18,475 bases of DNA from contig CAZIDB010000085.1 in NCBI GenBank assembly GCA_964537965.1, forward strand, positions 1 through 18,475. Direction: 5' to 3'. Positions 1 to 7,954 of the stretch are shown here, piece after piece. Within the stretch, counting starts at the first letter, position 1. Every line of letters starts with the position of its first letter. This stretch comes from SURF-24 sp964537965 (lineage in GTDB: Bacteria > Bacteroidota > Ignavibacteria > Ignavibacteriales > SURF-24). Under the pieces are notes generated by a model that was not told where the DNA came from, made no database searches, and saw only the letters and a program-made list of their open reading frames with translations. Position numbers and translations under genes: made by a program.

Positions 1-1466
1 GCAATATATTTCCTGTTAGGATCAGCAACATATGAATCGAGACCAAATGCATACCCGGAAGATTTTTCATCTTTGCCGGCAAAGACAATTTTAAGTGGAA
101 TCTTCCCGTTTATCGCCTTCAATTCTTTAAGTGATACTTTTCCGCTTAGTGCGGTTTCTTTTGAATAGCCGTTAAATTCACCGACCTTTTCATCATCATA
201 AAAGATTTCAAAATTACCGTAATCGGGACCTTGTGTTAAGTATAAATCAATATTGTATTCATCCTCCAGAACTGATGGAATTTCTAAAGTAAACTCATCG
301 CTTTCGTTTTTGCCTTCAACTTTTAGCTGATGATAATTTTTCCACTCGGCACCAAAATCAGACATATCTTCAATTTTACTTTTAAGAGATGTGCTTGTAA
401 TTTTTAGTGAGTCGGCATCAAGAGCCTTATTAGGTACGCTATTCCTCAAAGGAATTCGTAAACTTGATTTGAGCATTGCCGGAAATATTTTATGAGGTTC
501 TTTCTGATACCAGTAAGCTGTGCTGCTGTAATCTGCAGTCTCTTCGTTTGCATGACCATGCTCAATTGTAAACTTAAGAGATTTCTTATACGGCACAACA
601 TCACCAAGATGAAAGCGGTAAACTGCAATTCGCGCAAGGGAATCATCTTTAATAATAAGACCATGATACGGAGCTGAGAACTCTCCTTTATTAAAATACC
701 AGCCGCTGTTAAAATAATCTTCTGTTCCTGTTCCATACATAGAAGGATGTTTTTCTCCATCAACATAAACCATTTCATCGCCTTCAAGATACCATAGATT
801 GCCATCGTAACCCTGCATGCTCATGTTCGTTCCTACAAAATGCCCTTGTCCCTCTGCATCTAATATTAAAAAATTCTCTTTCGGATTTGTTTTTACATCG
901 CGGTGCCACCATGCATGAAAATAAGCAACATCTTTTGCCAAAGGTTTTTCAAGTTTCTGGTAATCTATATGATAATAAAAAGAATTTATGTCCCTGTCTG
1001 TTTCGTTAACTATTTCAACTTTAGCAGATTTGTTAAACGGCATTGGGAAATAAGAATAGTATCCTCCGCTTGACATACCCACGAATTGGGAAAGATATTG
1101 TTCATACTTGAAGCCGGTACCGAAGAAATCTCCAACAGGAACTTCAACTGAAGGATTCTTTTCTCCGTCCCAGTACATTCTTACTAAAATTCTTCTAAGA
1201 AAGTAAGGATCGCGCGAAGAAATTGTAAACCAGATTTGAGTGATAACTCCGGGACCTTTTACGTCTGCAATTACTGCTGCCTTTCCTTTTTTGATATTGA
1301 AGAAATCTGAATTACCTCCGGATGTATCATAACTGGAGATCTGAACAAGCTTTGAATTTTTAAGATAAGGTAATCTTGAAACAGAAAGAAGGTTGTTCAG
1401 CTCATCCTGGGCATTAAGCTGTACTGTTAATAAAACAAGCGCAGCAAATATAAATCTCGTTTTCAT
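1..1466 (-). CDS. GH172 (DUF2961) family exported glycoside hydrolase, 3' end cut by the window edge
   Basis: I translated this frame by hand: it is open from an ATG at 1466 to the left edge, 488 codons with no stop. The start follows AAAGGAG five bases upstream, a good ribosome binding site. Residues 1-20 form a signal peptide ending LNAQ. The body has the DUF2961 hallmarks: VKGPGVITQIWFT near residue 70, and HPSMYGTGTEDYFNSGWYF around 241-259, where Glu249 of the GTGTEDY motif corresponds to a proposed catalytic glutamate of the family. After about residue 380 comes a beta-rich part (DEFTLEIPSVLEDEYNIDLYL) that looks like an accessory jelly-roll domain. The founding GH172 enzyme acts on difructose anhydride and related furanosides, but most members have no known substrate, so this one's is unknown. 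It lies 77 bp after the 931-aa gene with no visible terminator between, so co-transcription is likely. Family assignment is confident; activity is inferred. Confidence 0.88.
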   Translation of the reverse strand, partial: MKTRFIFAALVLLTVQLNAQDELNNLLSVSRLPYLKNSKLVQISSYDTSGGNSDFFNIKKGKAAVIADVKGPGVITQIWFTISSRDPYFLRRILVRMYWDGEKNPSVEVPVGDFFGTGFKYEQYLSQFVGMSSGGYYSYFPMPFNKSAKVEIVNETDRDINSFYYHIDYQKLEKPLAKDVAYFHAWWHRDVKTNPKENFLILDAEGQGHFVGTNMSMQGYDGNLWYLEGDEMVYVDGEKHPSMYGTGTEDYFNSGWYFNKGEFSAPYHGLIIKDDSLARIAVYRFHLGDVVPYKKSLKFTIEHGHANEETADYSSTAYWYQKEPHKIFPAMLKSSLRIPLRNSVPNKALDADSLKITSTSLKSKIEDMSDFGAEWKNYHQLKVEGKNESDEFTLEIPSVLEDEYNIDLYLTQGPDYGNFEIFYDDEKVGEFNGYSKETALSGKVSLKELKAINGKIPLKIVFAGKDEKSSGYAFGLDSYVADPNRKYI

Positions 1467-1543
1467 TCCAGCTCCTTTAATTTGGGAAGAAAATATTTCT
1501 GTTCATTTGTAAACAACTCTTATCCTTAGGCTACATCTAAATG

Positions 1544-4339
1544 TTATCTGACTAAAATCATTTTTCTTGTTAAGCTTTGAGTGCCCGCATCAAGTCTATA
1601 AAAATAAATTCCCGATGTTACTTCATTACCATTCTTATTTTTGCCGTTCCATAAAACTTCATATTGACCTGCAGGCTTATCATCATTAACAAGTGTTATT
1701 ACTTCGTTACCAAGAATATCATATACTTTTAACAGAACATTAAGTATGGGCGTATTGCTATACGCCCCTACGGGTATAGAATATTTTATTTTGGTAGCAG
1801 GATTAAACGGATTAGGATAATTCTGCAGCAATGAAAATTGAGAAGGCTGCACATTTTTATCACCCTCAACATCAACAGTGTTACCGATAGTGAAATAAGC
1901 AAAACTATACTGATCGAATGTTGTAGCCCGTATACTTGGCTGGTTATTAACCGAGGTATAATAAATGTTCATTCCAATCTTATCTCCCTCTTTCAAAGTA
2001 ATTCCTGCAAGTTCATTTTTAGGAATTGCAATTTCAATCTGAATCGGAATAGTCTTGGTCACTTTTACTCTTAAGCTGCCCTGGCTTAATACTTTTCTTC
2101 TAAAAACAGATTGATAAGTATCTTCATAATCCCACAAGCCGTCGGTTTTACCCTGCGCTTCAAAGTAAGCTCTTACCTCAGGTCCGGCATCATACGATGA
2201 ACATTCGCTCATTCTGCCCTGGGTAAGATCAAATTTCATTACTGTATTGCCGCTTCCCCACCACCAGCCGTCATTCTGAAAATCAAAATAGATTTCAGGC
2301 AGTCCATAAGTTTTAAGTTTTAACCCTACATACAAGGAGTCATCATCATAACCAAGAAATAACTCCGGTGAATAATTTCCCTGCGTATACACGACGGTAT
2401 CATTTGCTGAGTTCCATCCTGCATCAATCTGTCCATCAATTACGGGTTTAAATTTTGGGATGTTCATCTGCACCGGGTAGCGGGGATAAAAATCATTTCC
2501 GTCTTTAACTCCATCTCCGTCAGTATCAGCAAGATTAGGATTGCTGCCCGAAAAAGTACCGTCACAAAATTCTTTTTTATCATCCAGACCATCGTTGTCA
2601 GAATCTTTTGCTGACGAACTGCTGCCAAACCTATTTTCATCCATTGGAGCAAGTAAGTCATTATCAGGAAAGCCGTCGCCATCAGCATCAACGGCTTCAT
2701 AAATTTCTCCCCATTCAGGTAAAAGATTTTCATAAGCATTAAATGTTCTGAACATCTTTGCCTGGAAATCAAATTGTTCACCGCATGCAACCGGAAATGC
2801 CAAAGGATTATCACCGTGATACATCTGCTGGTCATCGTCAATATCAGGCATTATATCATAAACCGCATCAATCGCATGCTGGCATTCGTGAACGAACACC
2901 CATGTTAATCCGTAATTAATTCCATATTCATTGCCGGGATAAACCACGCCGGTACCAACAGGCCAGTGCACCCATGAAAAACCTGTTTGTCTTGAAGGTC
3001 CCTGCAGTTCCGGCATTGTTACAACACCGTAGGAATAGTAGCCGTCTGTTGCAGTGGTAATTCTGAAGATTATATCATACTGTGTATTTATAGTGCCAAG
3101 TTCATTCAGATGTACGGCAGTCTTCTCAAAATTTGCCCAGTGAGCATTGGGATCATCAAAATTTGCTCTCTCATTTATTATGATATAGTCAAATTCCACA
3201 TTAAGCTTCATTAATGAATTACGCCAGTAGAATTGCCTGCCAAGCTCAAGCATTCTTTTAATCTTTGGAATATCAGTTTCGGCAATTGTTCCTTTGTTTG
3301 TGTTAGTATAAATTACAATTGCTACACGAAGAGTTGAGTAAGTATAAAATCCCTGTCTGGAGGATAAAGTTGTTACTTCGGTTTCATCAGATGCAGCCAA
3401 CTCTGTGGAATAATCCTGTTTGGCTTTTATCTTGTAGAAATACTTTTTACCGGTTTGCAGTCTTGTATCAACATAAGAAGTATCTTTGCCGGCATAACCA
3501 ATCACTTCGTAGTTTCCGTCTTCCTCTCTTCTGAGTACATCATAATTTTTGACTTCTGTGTTACCAGCTGAAAATGGATTCCAGTTCAAGTGTGCATTTG
3601 TTGCTGTTGCGGTTATACTTAAACCGGTAATGTTTTTTGTATTATCCTTTACTTCTTCCGAATGTGAACTTATTACTCCCGCACTATTTGTTGCAAAAAT
3701 TATGTAAGCATAATTTTCTCCGGTTAAGCCGCTGGCATCGGTAAAAGACGAAGCAGTTAAATTATCTGCAATACGTGTATAAAGATTTCTTTCCTGGCCG
3801 GTATAAACAGTATCCTGTATGGTTCTTCTATAGACCGAATATGTAACTCCATCAGTCATTGTCCAGTTTAACATTCTTGTATTAGCTAAAGTATCATAAA
3901 CTATTTTTACATCCTGCGGAGTTGCGGGAAGAGATGTTTTCTTTAAATTAAGAATTGACGGAATGCGGAACCATGGAATTGCAGCAACTTTTGTCCCGTA
4001 TGTAATTTGTTCATTAACTGCGTTCGAAGTAAAGATTACAAAAACACTATCGCCCGCTTTTACAGACGGCGAAACAAAATTACCAAGTTCAACATTTATA
4101 ATACCATCATAGATGTTTTCCTGCTGACCTGCCAGCCATCTCGGAGCGTTTTCGATTAGTACTTTGCTCAGATCCCTGTTAAGAAAAACCATAAATGAAG
4201 TAGCAGGCGGCTGATCTTTACACTTATTTCCATCTGAATAATAGATATAATTAGTAAAGATGATTGAATCTTTACCCGTTTGAGCGGTAAGAACAACAGA
4301 AATGAAAATGATGAACGTAAATGTAACTTTTAGCTTCAT
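1544..4339 (-). CDS. Secreted multidomain HExxH protein with Fn3, Ca-binding repeats, CBM9-like and T9SS sorting domains
   Basis: 931 residues. A signal peptide (1-20, ending LTAQ) is followed by a module shared with the neighbouring 811-aa protein (about 25-235: SFMVFLNRD at 48-56, LIENAPRW at 61-68, VYRR at 169-172) and a second fibronectin type III-like domain (about 237-325). The core (about 330-545) has HECQH at 484-488, an HExxH zinc-binding motif, making a metallopeptidase likely; the third ligand is unclear. Residues 551-616 hold three DxDxDG calcium-binding repeats like thrombospondin type 3. Residues about 622-800 (PVIDGQIDAGW, then DDDSLYVGLKL) resemble a CBM9-type carbohydrate-binding domain. 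Residues 837-931 are the FlgD-like C-terminal sorting domain. The start has only a weak ribosome site (GGAA). It lies 39 bp after the 811-aa gene, so an operon is likely. Odd point: the sorting domain carries an extra segment encoded by a palindromic repeat. Protease function is inferred from one motif. Confidence 0.85.
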   Translation of the reverse strand: MKLKVTFTFIIFISVVLTAQTGKDSIIFTNYIYYSDGNKCKDQPPATSFMVFLNRDLSKVLIENAPRWLAGQQENIYDGIINVELGNFVSPSVKAGDSVFVIFTSNAVNEQITYGTKVAAIPWFRIPSILNLKKTSLPATPQDVKIVYDTLANTRMLNWTMTDGVTYSVYRRTIQDTVYTGQERNLYTRIADNLTASSFTDASGLTGENYAYIIFATNSAGVISSHSEEVKDNTKNITGLSITATATNAHLNWNPFSAGNTEVKNYDVLRREEDGNYEVIGYAGKDTSYVDTRLQTGKKYFYKIKAKQDYSTELAASDETEVTTLSSRQGFYTYSTLRVAIVIYTNTNKGTIAETDIPKIKRMLELGRQFYWRNSLMKLNVEFDYIIINERANFDDPNAHWANFEKTAVHLNELGTINTQYDIIFRITTATDGYYSYGVVTMPELQGPSRQTGFSWVHWPVGTGVVYPGNEYGINYGLTWVFVHECQHAIDAVYDIMPDIDDDQQMYHGDNPLAFPVACGEQFDFQAKMFRTFNAYENLLPEWGEIYEAVDADGDGFPDNDLLAPMDENRFGSSSSAKDSDNDGLDDKKEFCDGTFSGSNPNLADTDGDGVKDGNDFYPRYPVQMNIPKFKPVIDGQIDAGWNSANDTVVYTQGNYSPELFLGYDDDSLYVGLKLKTYGLPEIYFDFQNDGWWWGSGNTVMKFDLTQGRMSECSSYDAGPEVRAYFEAQGKTDGLWDYEDTYQSVFRRKVLSQGSLRVKVTKTIPIQIEIAIPKNELAGITLKEGDKIGMNIYYTSVNNQPSIRATTFDQYSFAYFTIGNTVDVEGDKNVQPSQFSLLQNYPNPFNPATKIKYSIPVGAYSNTPILNVLLKVYDILGNEVITLVNDDKPAGQYEVLWNGKNKNGNEVTSGIYFYRLDAGTQSLTRKMILVR
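1744..1771. repeat. 28-bp REP-like palindrome inserted in frame in a coding sequence
   Basis: Arms 1744-1755 (GTATGGGCGTAT) and 1760-1771 (ATACGCCCCTAC) pair over 12 positions with one mismatch (1747 against 1768) around a TGCT loop. It lies inside the 931-aa gene and encodes VGAYSNTPI, residues 857-865, between the first and second strands of the sorting domain. The other two canonical sorting domains in the window lack this stretch and are about seven residues shorter here. The GC-rich palindrome in AT-rich coding DNA resembles the REP/MITE-type GTAGGGGCG...CGCCCCTAC repeats seen in many bacteria. I saw no second copy in this window. Confidence 0.7.
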
Positions 4340-4378
4340 AAATAATTCCGGAATTCCAGTTATTGCTGATTAAAAAAT

Positions 4379-6814
4379 TTATCTTATAAGCACCATCTTT
4401 TTTGTAATGGTATAATTCCCCGCTTCAAGTTTATATAAATAAATACCAGAGGATACATCTTTCCCGTTGTAATTTCTTCCGTCCCACATCACCTCATATT
4501 TGCCTGGCTTTTTAACATCACTTACAAGAAGAGCAATCTCGTTACCAATAACATCGTAAACTTTAAGGGATACAAATCCTGCCGCTGCAATCTGATAATC
4601 TATCTTTGTAGCGGGATTAAAAGGATTGGGATAATTCTGGTTCAGTTCATAAATAAAATTTTTCAACTTGTTTTTATCTTCAACAACGGTAGGAGTTATT
4701 AACTTTAGCTTTATTTCATAGTTTGCTGTGTCCCTGTTGCCGTTCCAGTATTCAAGATTAAAGAATGTAGATTCCATAAATGTATATCCAACAGAACCAT
4801 TATATTCAACCCGAAGAATAATCACTCCGTTTGATATTCCGTAATCGTGATCGATAAAATTATCTTTGGAATCGAAAGGGCATTTGCCGAGATTCATTCT
4901 TCCCAGGGGATCAGTCGTAAAACTTAAATCAGGAGTATTGTCAAAATATTTTCCATACCAAACACCGGTTTGCCCTGTTGCCTGGTAAATTTTTACGCCC
5001 GCGTTAGCAAGTATATTCCCGCCGTTATCTTTAACGGTAATAACATTATTCACCGGAAGGTCATTCATAAAAATCCCAATATTGCCCGGCGCATTACAAT
5101 TACCCTGAACAGCACGATGCCCAGCTATTAGATTAAGCGCGGCAGCACTGTACCTATCGACATAAGTATACTGACCATTCATCAGACCGTTTATCTTTCC
5201 GTAATAAACAGCATCACCGGTAAGAGGCATGTATTGTGTTCCTACAATGAGCCTGCCGTTTTCTTTTATACCAATTGTATTTCCGATACCGTTATCGTGA
5301 ACATTAAAACCATATAGGTCAATTAAATATCTTGCATGGCCAAGCTCATGAAACAAAGAACCTTCAAAGTAAAACGGATTACTATCACTTACCAGGTTAT
5401 GATTTCCATAAAAAGTGCCATTGGGTGGAATACCGTCAGTTGTAAATCCCCATTGAAGATCAACTGTTCTGTCATTCAAATTGGGATTATTAGTTGGTAA
5501 ACCCCCGGCGAGCGGAAGAGCGCCATCCGGAACAACAGTAATTTTATCAAGCCGGATTCTGTCAATTACTCCACCTGGACTTTCAGGGAATACTGCACCA
5601 GCAAGCATTTGATTCCATCTTTTAACATGACGCTGTGCCCAGTCACTCCAGCAATTGGAATGTATGCCTGTTAATTCCTTCTGATACTTTTTGAAATAAT
5701 CATAAACGCTTTGCTCAACATAAAAGCCTACTGTAATTGCATTAGTATAAACCAGCAGTTCATTGTTTTCCTCTTCCTCTTCATAAAAATTATTGTCCGT
5801 ATCAATCACAAATCTTATTGTATGCCTGTCGAAAGTCCAGTCCCATGGAAAGCTGATGTTTACGGTATCACCGGTATTTATGCTTACAAAACCGCTGTCA
5901 ACTAATTTCTCATCAAGATACCATTTATATTTTACGTTAGTAAGAGTTTTAGCAAACCAGTTTTTTACATTCGCCTGCCAGTAAACTTTCTGACCGATTG
6001 CGGGCCAGCCCTGGTACTTTGGATCTTCAGCGTTCCATGTCCAGTTTATAACCGGTAGTCTGGTTATATAACTAATTGATAAATCATCTCCGGCATTTAA
6101 AACCGGCTCCTCATTAACTTCATCGGAATGAATACTAAAAATGTTTTGATCTGAAACAGCAAAGATTATGTATCCATACTTTTTATCAAACACAGCAGAT
6201 GTATCAACAAAGTCTCCGGTACTAAGGTTATCAACAATTAGAGAATAGAGCATACGTTTCTTACCATAAATTGTAAGATCGTCAATCATTCTTCTGTAAA
6301 CTTTATACTTTAATCCGGCAACAGTATTCCATGATATCGTTCTATAACCTGTCGCGGAATCGACTGTTAATAAAACATTCACCGGTTTTGCAGGTAGTTC
6401 AACTTTTTTTAATTTGATTGAAGTGGAAAATATCCAGGGAATTGATGGAAGCCTGCCTGCAAGAAAGCCCTGCTCGCTTTTAGATGCACACGTGAATCTG
6501 AAGTAAACACTATCGCCTATATGAATATCAGGATTGTTAAAATTTGCGAGTTCAACTCCGAATGATCCGGATTCAATATTGGGACTGCCGGTTTCATCCC
6601 AGCGCGGAGCATTTTCAATCAGGATTGAAGTCTCATCCCTGTTAAGAAAAACCATAAAGGAAACATCCGGAAGTTTATGGTCGCAGATAGTATTATCGGA
6701 ATGATTTACAAAAGTACGATGATAAATTGAATCTGCTCCCTGAGGAAAGACTTTCAGATTAAGAAATAACAAGAGTGAAAGCAGAAATATGTTTTTGTTA
6801 TTTGGTCTATTCAT
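4379..6814 (-). CDS. Secreted HELGH metallopeptidase-like protein with CARDB-like and T9SS sorting domains
   Basis: 811 residues, first gene of the left-hand unit. A hydrophobic N-terminal stretch (9-25, ending VFPQG) is a signal peptide. Residues about 27-235 match the N-terminal module of the 931-aa neighbour (SFMVFLNRD 52-60, LIENAPRW 65-72, VYRR 172-175). Residues about 255-355 look like a CARDB/Ig-type domain, with an acidic run EEEEEN near 345. The central region (about 360-580) has HELGH at 489-493 followed by ARYLID, so His489, Glu490 and His493 are candidate zinc ligands and Asp499 sits where metzincins place their third ligand; the usual glycine is replaced by Tyr496. A beta-rich region (about 590-705) precedes the sorting domain (725-811, NQNYPNPFNPATKI to KKMVLIR). 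GAAAGGA lies just before the ATG. It follows the terminator of the PorV-like gene, so it probably has its own promoter in 6815-7027. Peptidase activity and substrate are inferred. Confidence 0.85.
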   Translation of the reverse strand: MNRPNNKNIFLLSLLLFLNLKVFPQGADSIYHRTFVNHSDNTICDHKLPDVSFMVFLNRDETSILIENAPRWDETGSPNIESGSFGVELANFNNPDIHIGDSVYFRFTCASKSEQGFLAGRLPSIPWIFSTSIKLKKVELPAKPVNVLLTVDSATGYRTISWNTVAGLKYKVYRRMIDDLTIYGKKRMLYSLIVDNLSTGDFVDTSAVFDKKYGYIIFAVSDQNIFSIHSDEVNEEPVLNAGDDLSISYITRLPVINWTWNAEDPKYQGWPAIGQKVYWQANVKNWFAKTLTNVKYKWYLDEKLVDSGFVSINTGDTVNISFPWDWTFDRHTIRFVIDTDNNFYEEEEENNELLVYTNAITVGFYVEQSVYDYFKKYQKELTGIHSNCWSDWAQRHVKRWNQMLAGAVFPESPGGVIDRIRLDKITVVPDGALPLAGGLPTNNPNLNDRTVDLQWGFTTDGIPPNGTFYGNHNLVSDSNPFYFEGSLFHELGHARYLIDLYGFNVHDNGIGNTIGIKENGRLIVGTQYMPLTGDAVYYGKINGLMNGQYTYVDRYSAAALNLIAGHRAVQGNCNAPGNIGIFMNDLPVNNVITVKDNGGNILANAGVKIYQATGQTGVWYGKYFDNTPDLSFTTDPLGRMNLGKCPFDSKDNFIDHDYGISNGVIILRVEYNGSVGYTFMESTFFNLEYWNGNRDTANYEIKLKLITPTVVEDKNKLKNFIYELNQNYPNPFNPATKIDYQIAAAGFVSLKVYDVIGNEIALLVSDVKKPGKYEVMWDGRNYNGKDVSSGIYLYKLEAGNYTITKKMVLIR

Positions 6815-7027
6815 CTTCCTTTCACCTGTTTAACAGTTTGATCCGTAATTGTAATTTATGTTAATTCCTTTATTGTTATTCTTAGTCTTTCATTGGTATC
6901 AAACCCGCATATGTTTTTGCCCGAACAAAGTGTTATGATCTGATTCAATAGTTTGCAAAGTTACATTCAGCAGGAATTGGTTTGATAAGAACAGAGCATA
7001 ATTCAGAAAGAACAGTATCGGCATCAC

Positions 7028-7058
7028 TTAAAACAAACCCCACAAAATAAGTGGGGTT
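7028..7058 (-). terminator. Rho-independent terminator after the PorV-like gene
   Basis: Read on the minus strand, AACCCCAC (7058-7051) pairs perfectly with GTGGGGTT (7043-7036) across a 7-base loop and is followed by TGTTTT. It starts 28 bp after the PorV-like stop codon and separates that cluster from the 811-aa gene. Confidence 0.82.
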
Positions 7059-7085
7059 CTGTAAAACTTTTAATCCGTAAGAACA

Positions 7086-7871
7086 CTAATCAATTGCAAG
7101 ACCCAAACCAAAACGGTGTGAAGCGCCAAGCAGGCTGTAATCATTATAAGAGTAATCCGCCCGTACCTGGAACCCGCTAAGGTTTAACCTTGCTCCTGCG
7201 CCAAAAGAATATTTTGCTACTTCGTGGTTAAGGTGCATACCACCTCTTGCAAAAAACATATTGTTATAATTCCATTCGGCACCTACCTGTGCAAGCGGAG
7301 AGCCATCATTCGGTTTTGTCGCCGCAAAGCTTACAAGTAAACTTTGTTCATCAAACTCAATTGCATTTAATGAAGCGCCGAAGTTGAAGCTTGTGGGAAG
7401 CGGATATGATTCACTTACATATTCAATGTTAGAACCGAAGTTTGTAATTGACATTGCAAATCTGAAATTACGCCATTCGGATGAATACATTGTTGCTATA
7501 TCAATTGCTACCGCATTAGCATTGAAATCCTGGTAAAGCGACATATTAATGTAATTGATTGTGCCNNNNNNNNNNNNNNNNNNNNNNNNNNNNNNNNNNN
7601 NNNNNNNNNNNNNNNNNNNNNNNNNNNNNNNNNNNNNNNNNNNNNNNNNNNNNNNNNNNNNNNNNGTTCCTTTAAGCCATGCTAAAGCAGCAGCATTATA
7701 ATGTGTTGCCTCTGCGCCTTCAACAACCGAAATGTAAGCATCCGCTAAAGCAGCGCCGCGCGGACTAACTCCGATTTTTAAGAACTGGCCGTCAGTACTG
7801 CCCGGGCGTTCATACTGAGCAAGAATTGCCGTAGTAAATAAGATAATAACCGTAAAAATTTTTCTAAACAT
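7086..7871 (-). CDS. PorV/PorQ-family outer-membrane protein, interrupted by an assembly gap
   Basis: A signal peptide (1-19, ending ILAQ) is followed by the family's N-terminal signature: GQFLKIGVSPRGAALADAY (28-46) and HYNAAALAWLKG (57-68), the counterpart of the usual WNPAG segment. After the gap the protein resumes with beta-barrel strands (AVAIDIATMY, FRFAMSITNFGS, FFARGGMHLNHE, YSFGAGARLNLSGFQVRADYSY) and ends FGLGLAID. Members are 14-stranded FadL-like barrels; PorV carries T9SS cargo to the attachment machinery, while many paralogues in this group have unknown roles. It is last in the cluster, 83 bp after the 605-aa cargo gene and before a terminator, which suggests it serves that cargo. 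Only about 227 residues are determined, against roughly 300-350 in the family, so the N run probably hides more than 100 bases and the continuous reading frame through it is accidental. The ribosome site is weak (AGAGA). Confidence 0.82.
   Translation of the reverse strand: MFRKIFTVIILFTTAILAQYERPGSTDGQFLKIGVSPRGAALADAYISVVEGAEATHYNAAALAWLKGXXXXXXXXXXXXXXXXXXXXXXXXXXXXXXXXXXGTINYINMSLYQDFNANAVAIDIATMYSSEWRNFRFAMSITNFGSNIEYVSESYPLPTSFNFGASLNAIEFDEQSLLVSFAATKPNDGSPLAQVGAEWNYNNMFFARGGMHLNHEVAKYSFGAGARLNLSGFQVRADYSYNDYSLLGASHRFGLGLAID
7566..7665. other. Assembly gap of exactly 100 Ns
   Basis: One hundred consecutive Ns inside the PorV-like gene. Exactly 100 is a common placeholder for a gap of unknown size, so coordinates to either side may not be at true distance. 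Both flanks encode parts of the same protein family in the expected order, so the contigs are probably joined correctly. Confidence 0.97.
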
Positions 7872-7954
7872 AATTTTTATCTCTAAAACTTTTCAATTCA
7901 TTTTTCTTACCGGTTAGAACCGGTTAATATTAATTAATTCCTTTATTCGAAAAA

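Noticed and set aside
446..805. A 119-codon minus-strand reading frame.
   Set aside because: It overlaps, in another frame, the GH172 gene that runs open from 1466 to the left edge and has clear family motifs; the short frame's product is low-complexity and matches nothing.
6930..6958. TTGCAA, 17 bases, TAACAC on the minus strand as a promoter for the 811-aa gene.
   Set aside because: Spacing is right and a promoter is expected here, but matches are only 4 of 6 and 3 of 6, within chance for AT-rich spacer DNA.
7909..7924. Hairpin ACCGGT-TAGA-ACCGGT between the 605-aa and PorV-like genes.
   Set aside because: Only six pairs, self-complementary arms that arise easily, and no T-run after it on the minus strand; not enough to call a terminator or operator.
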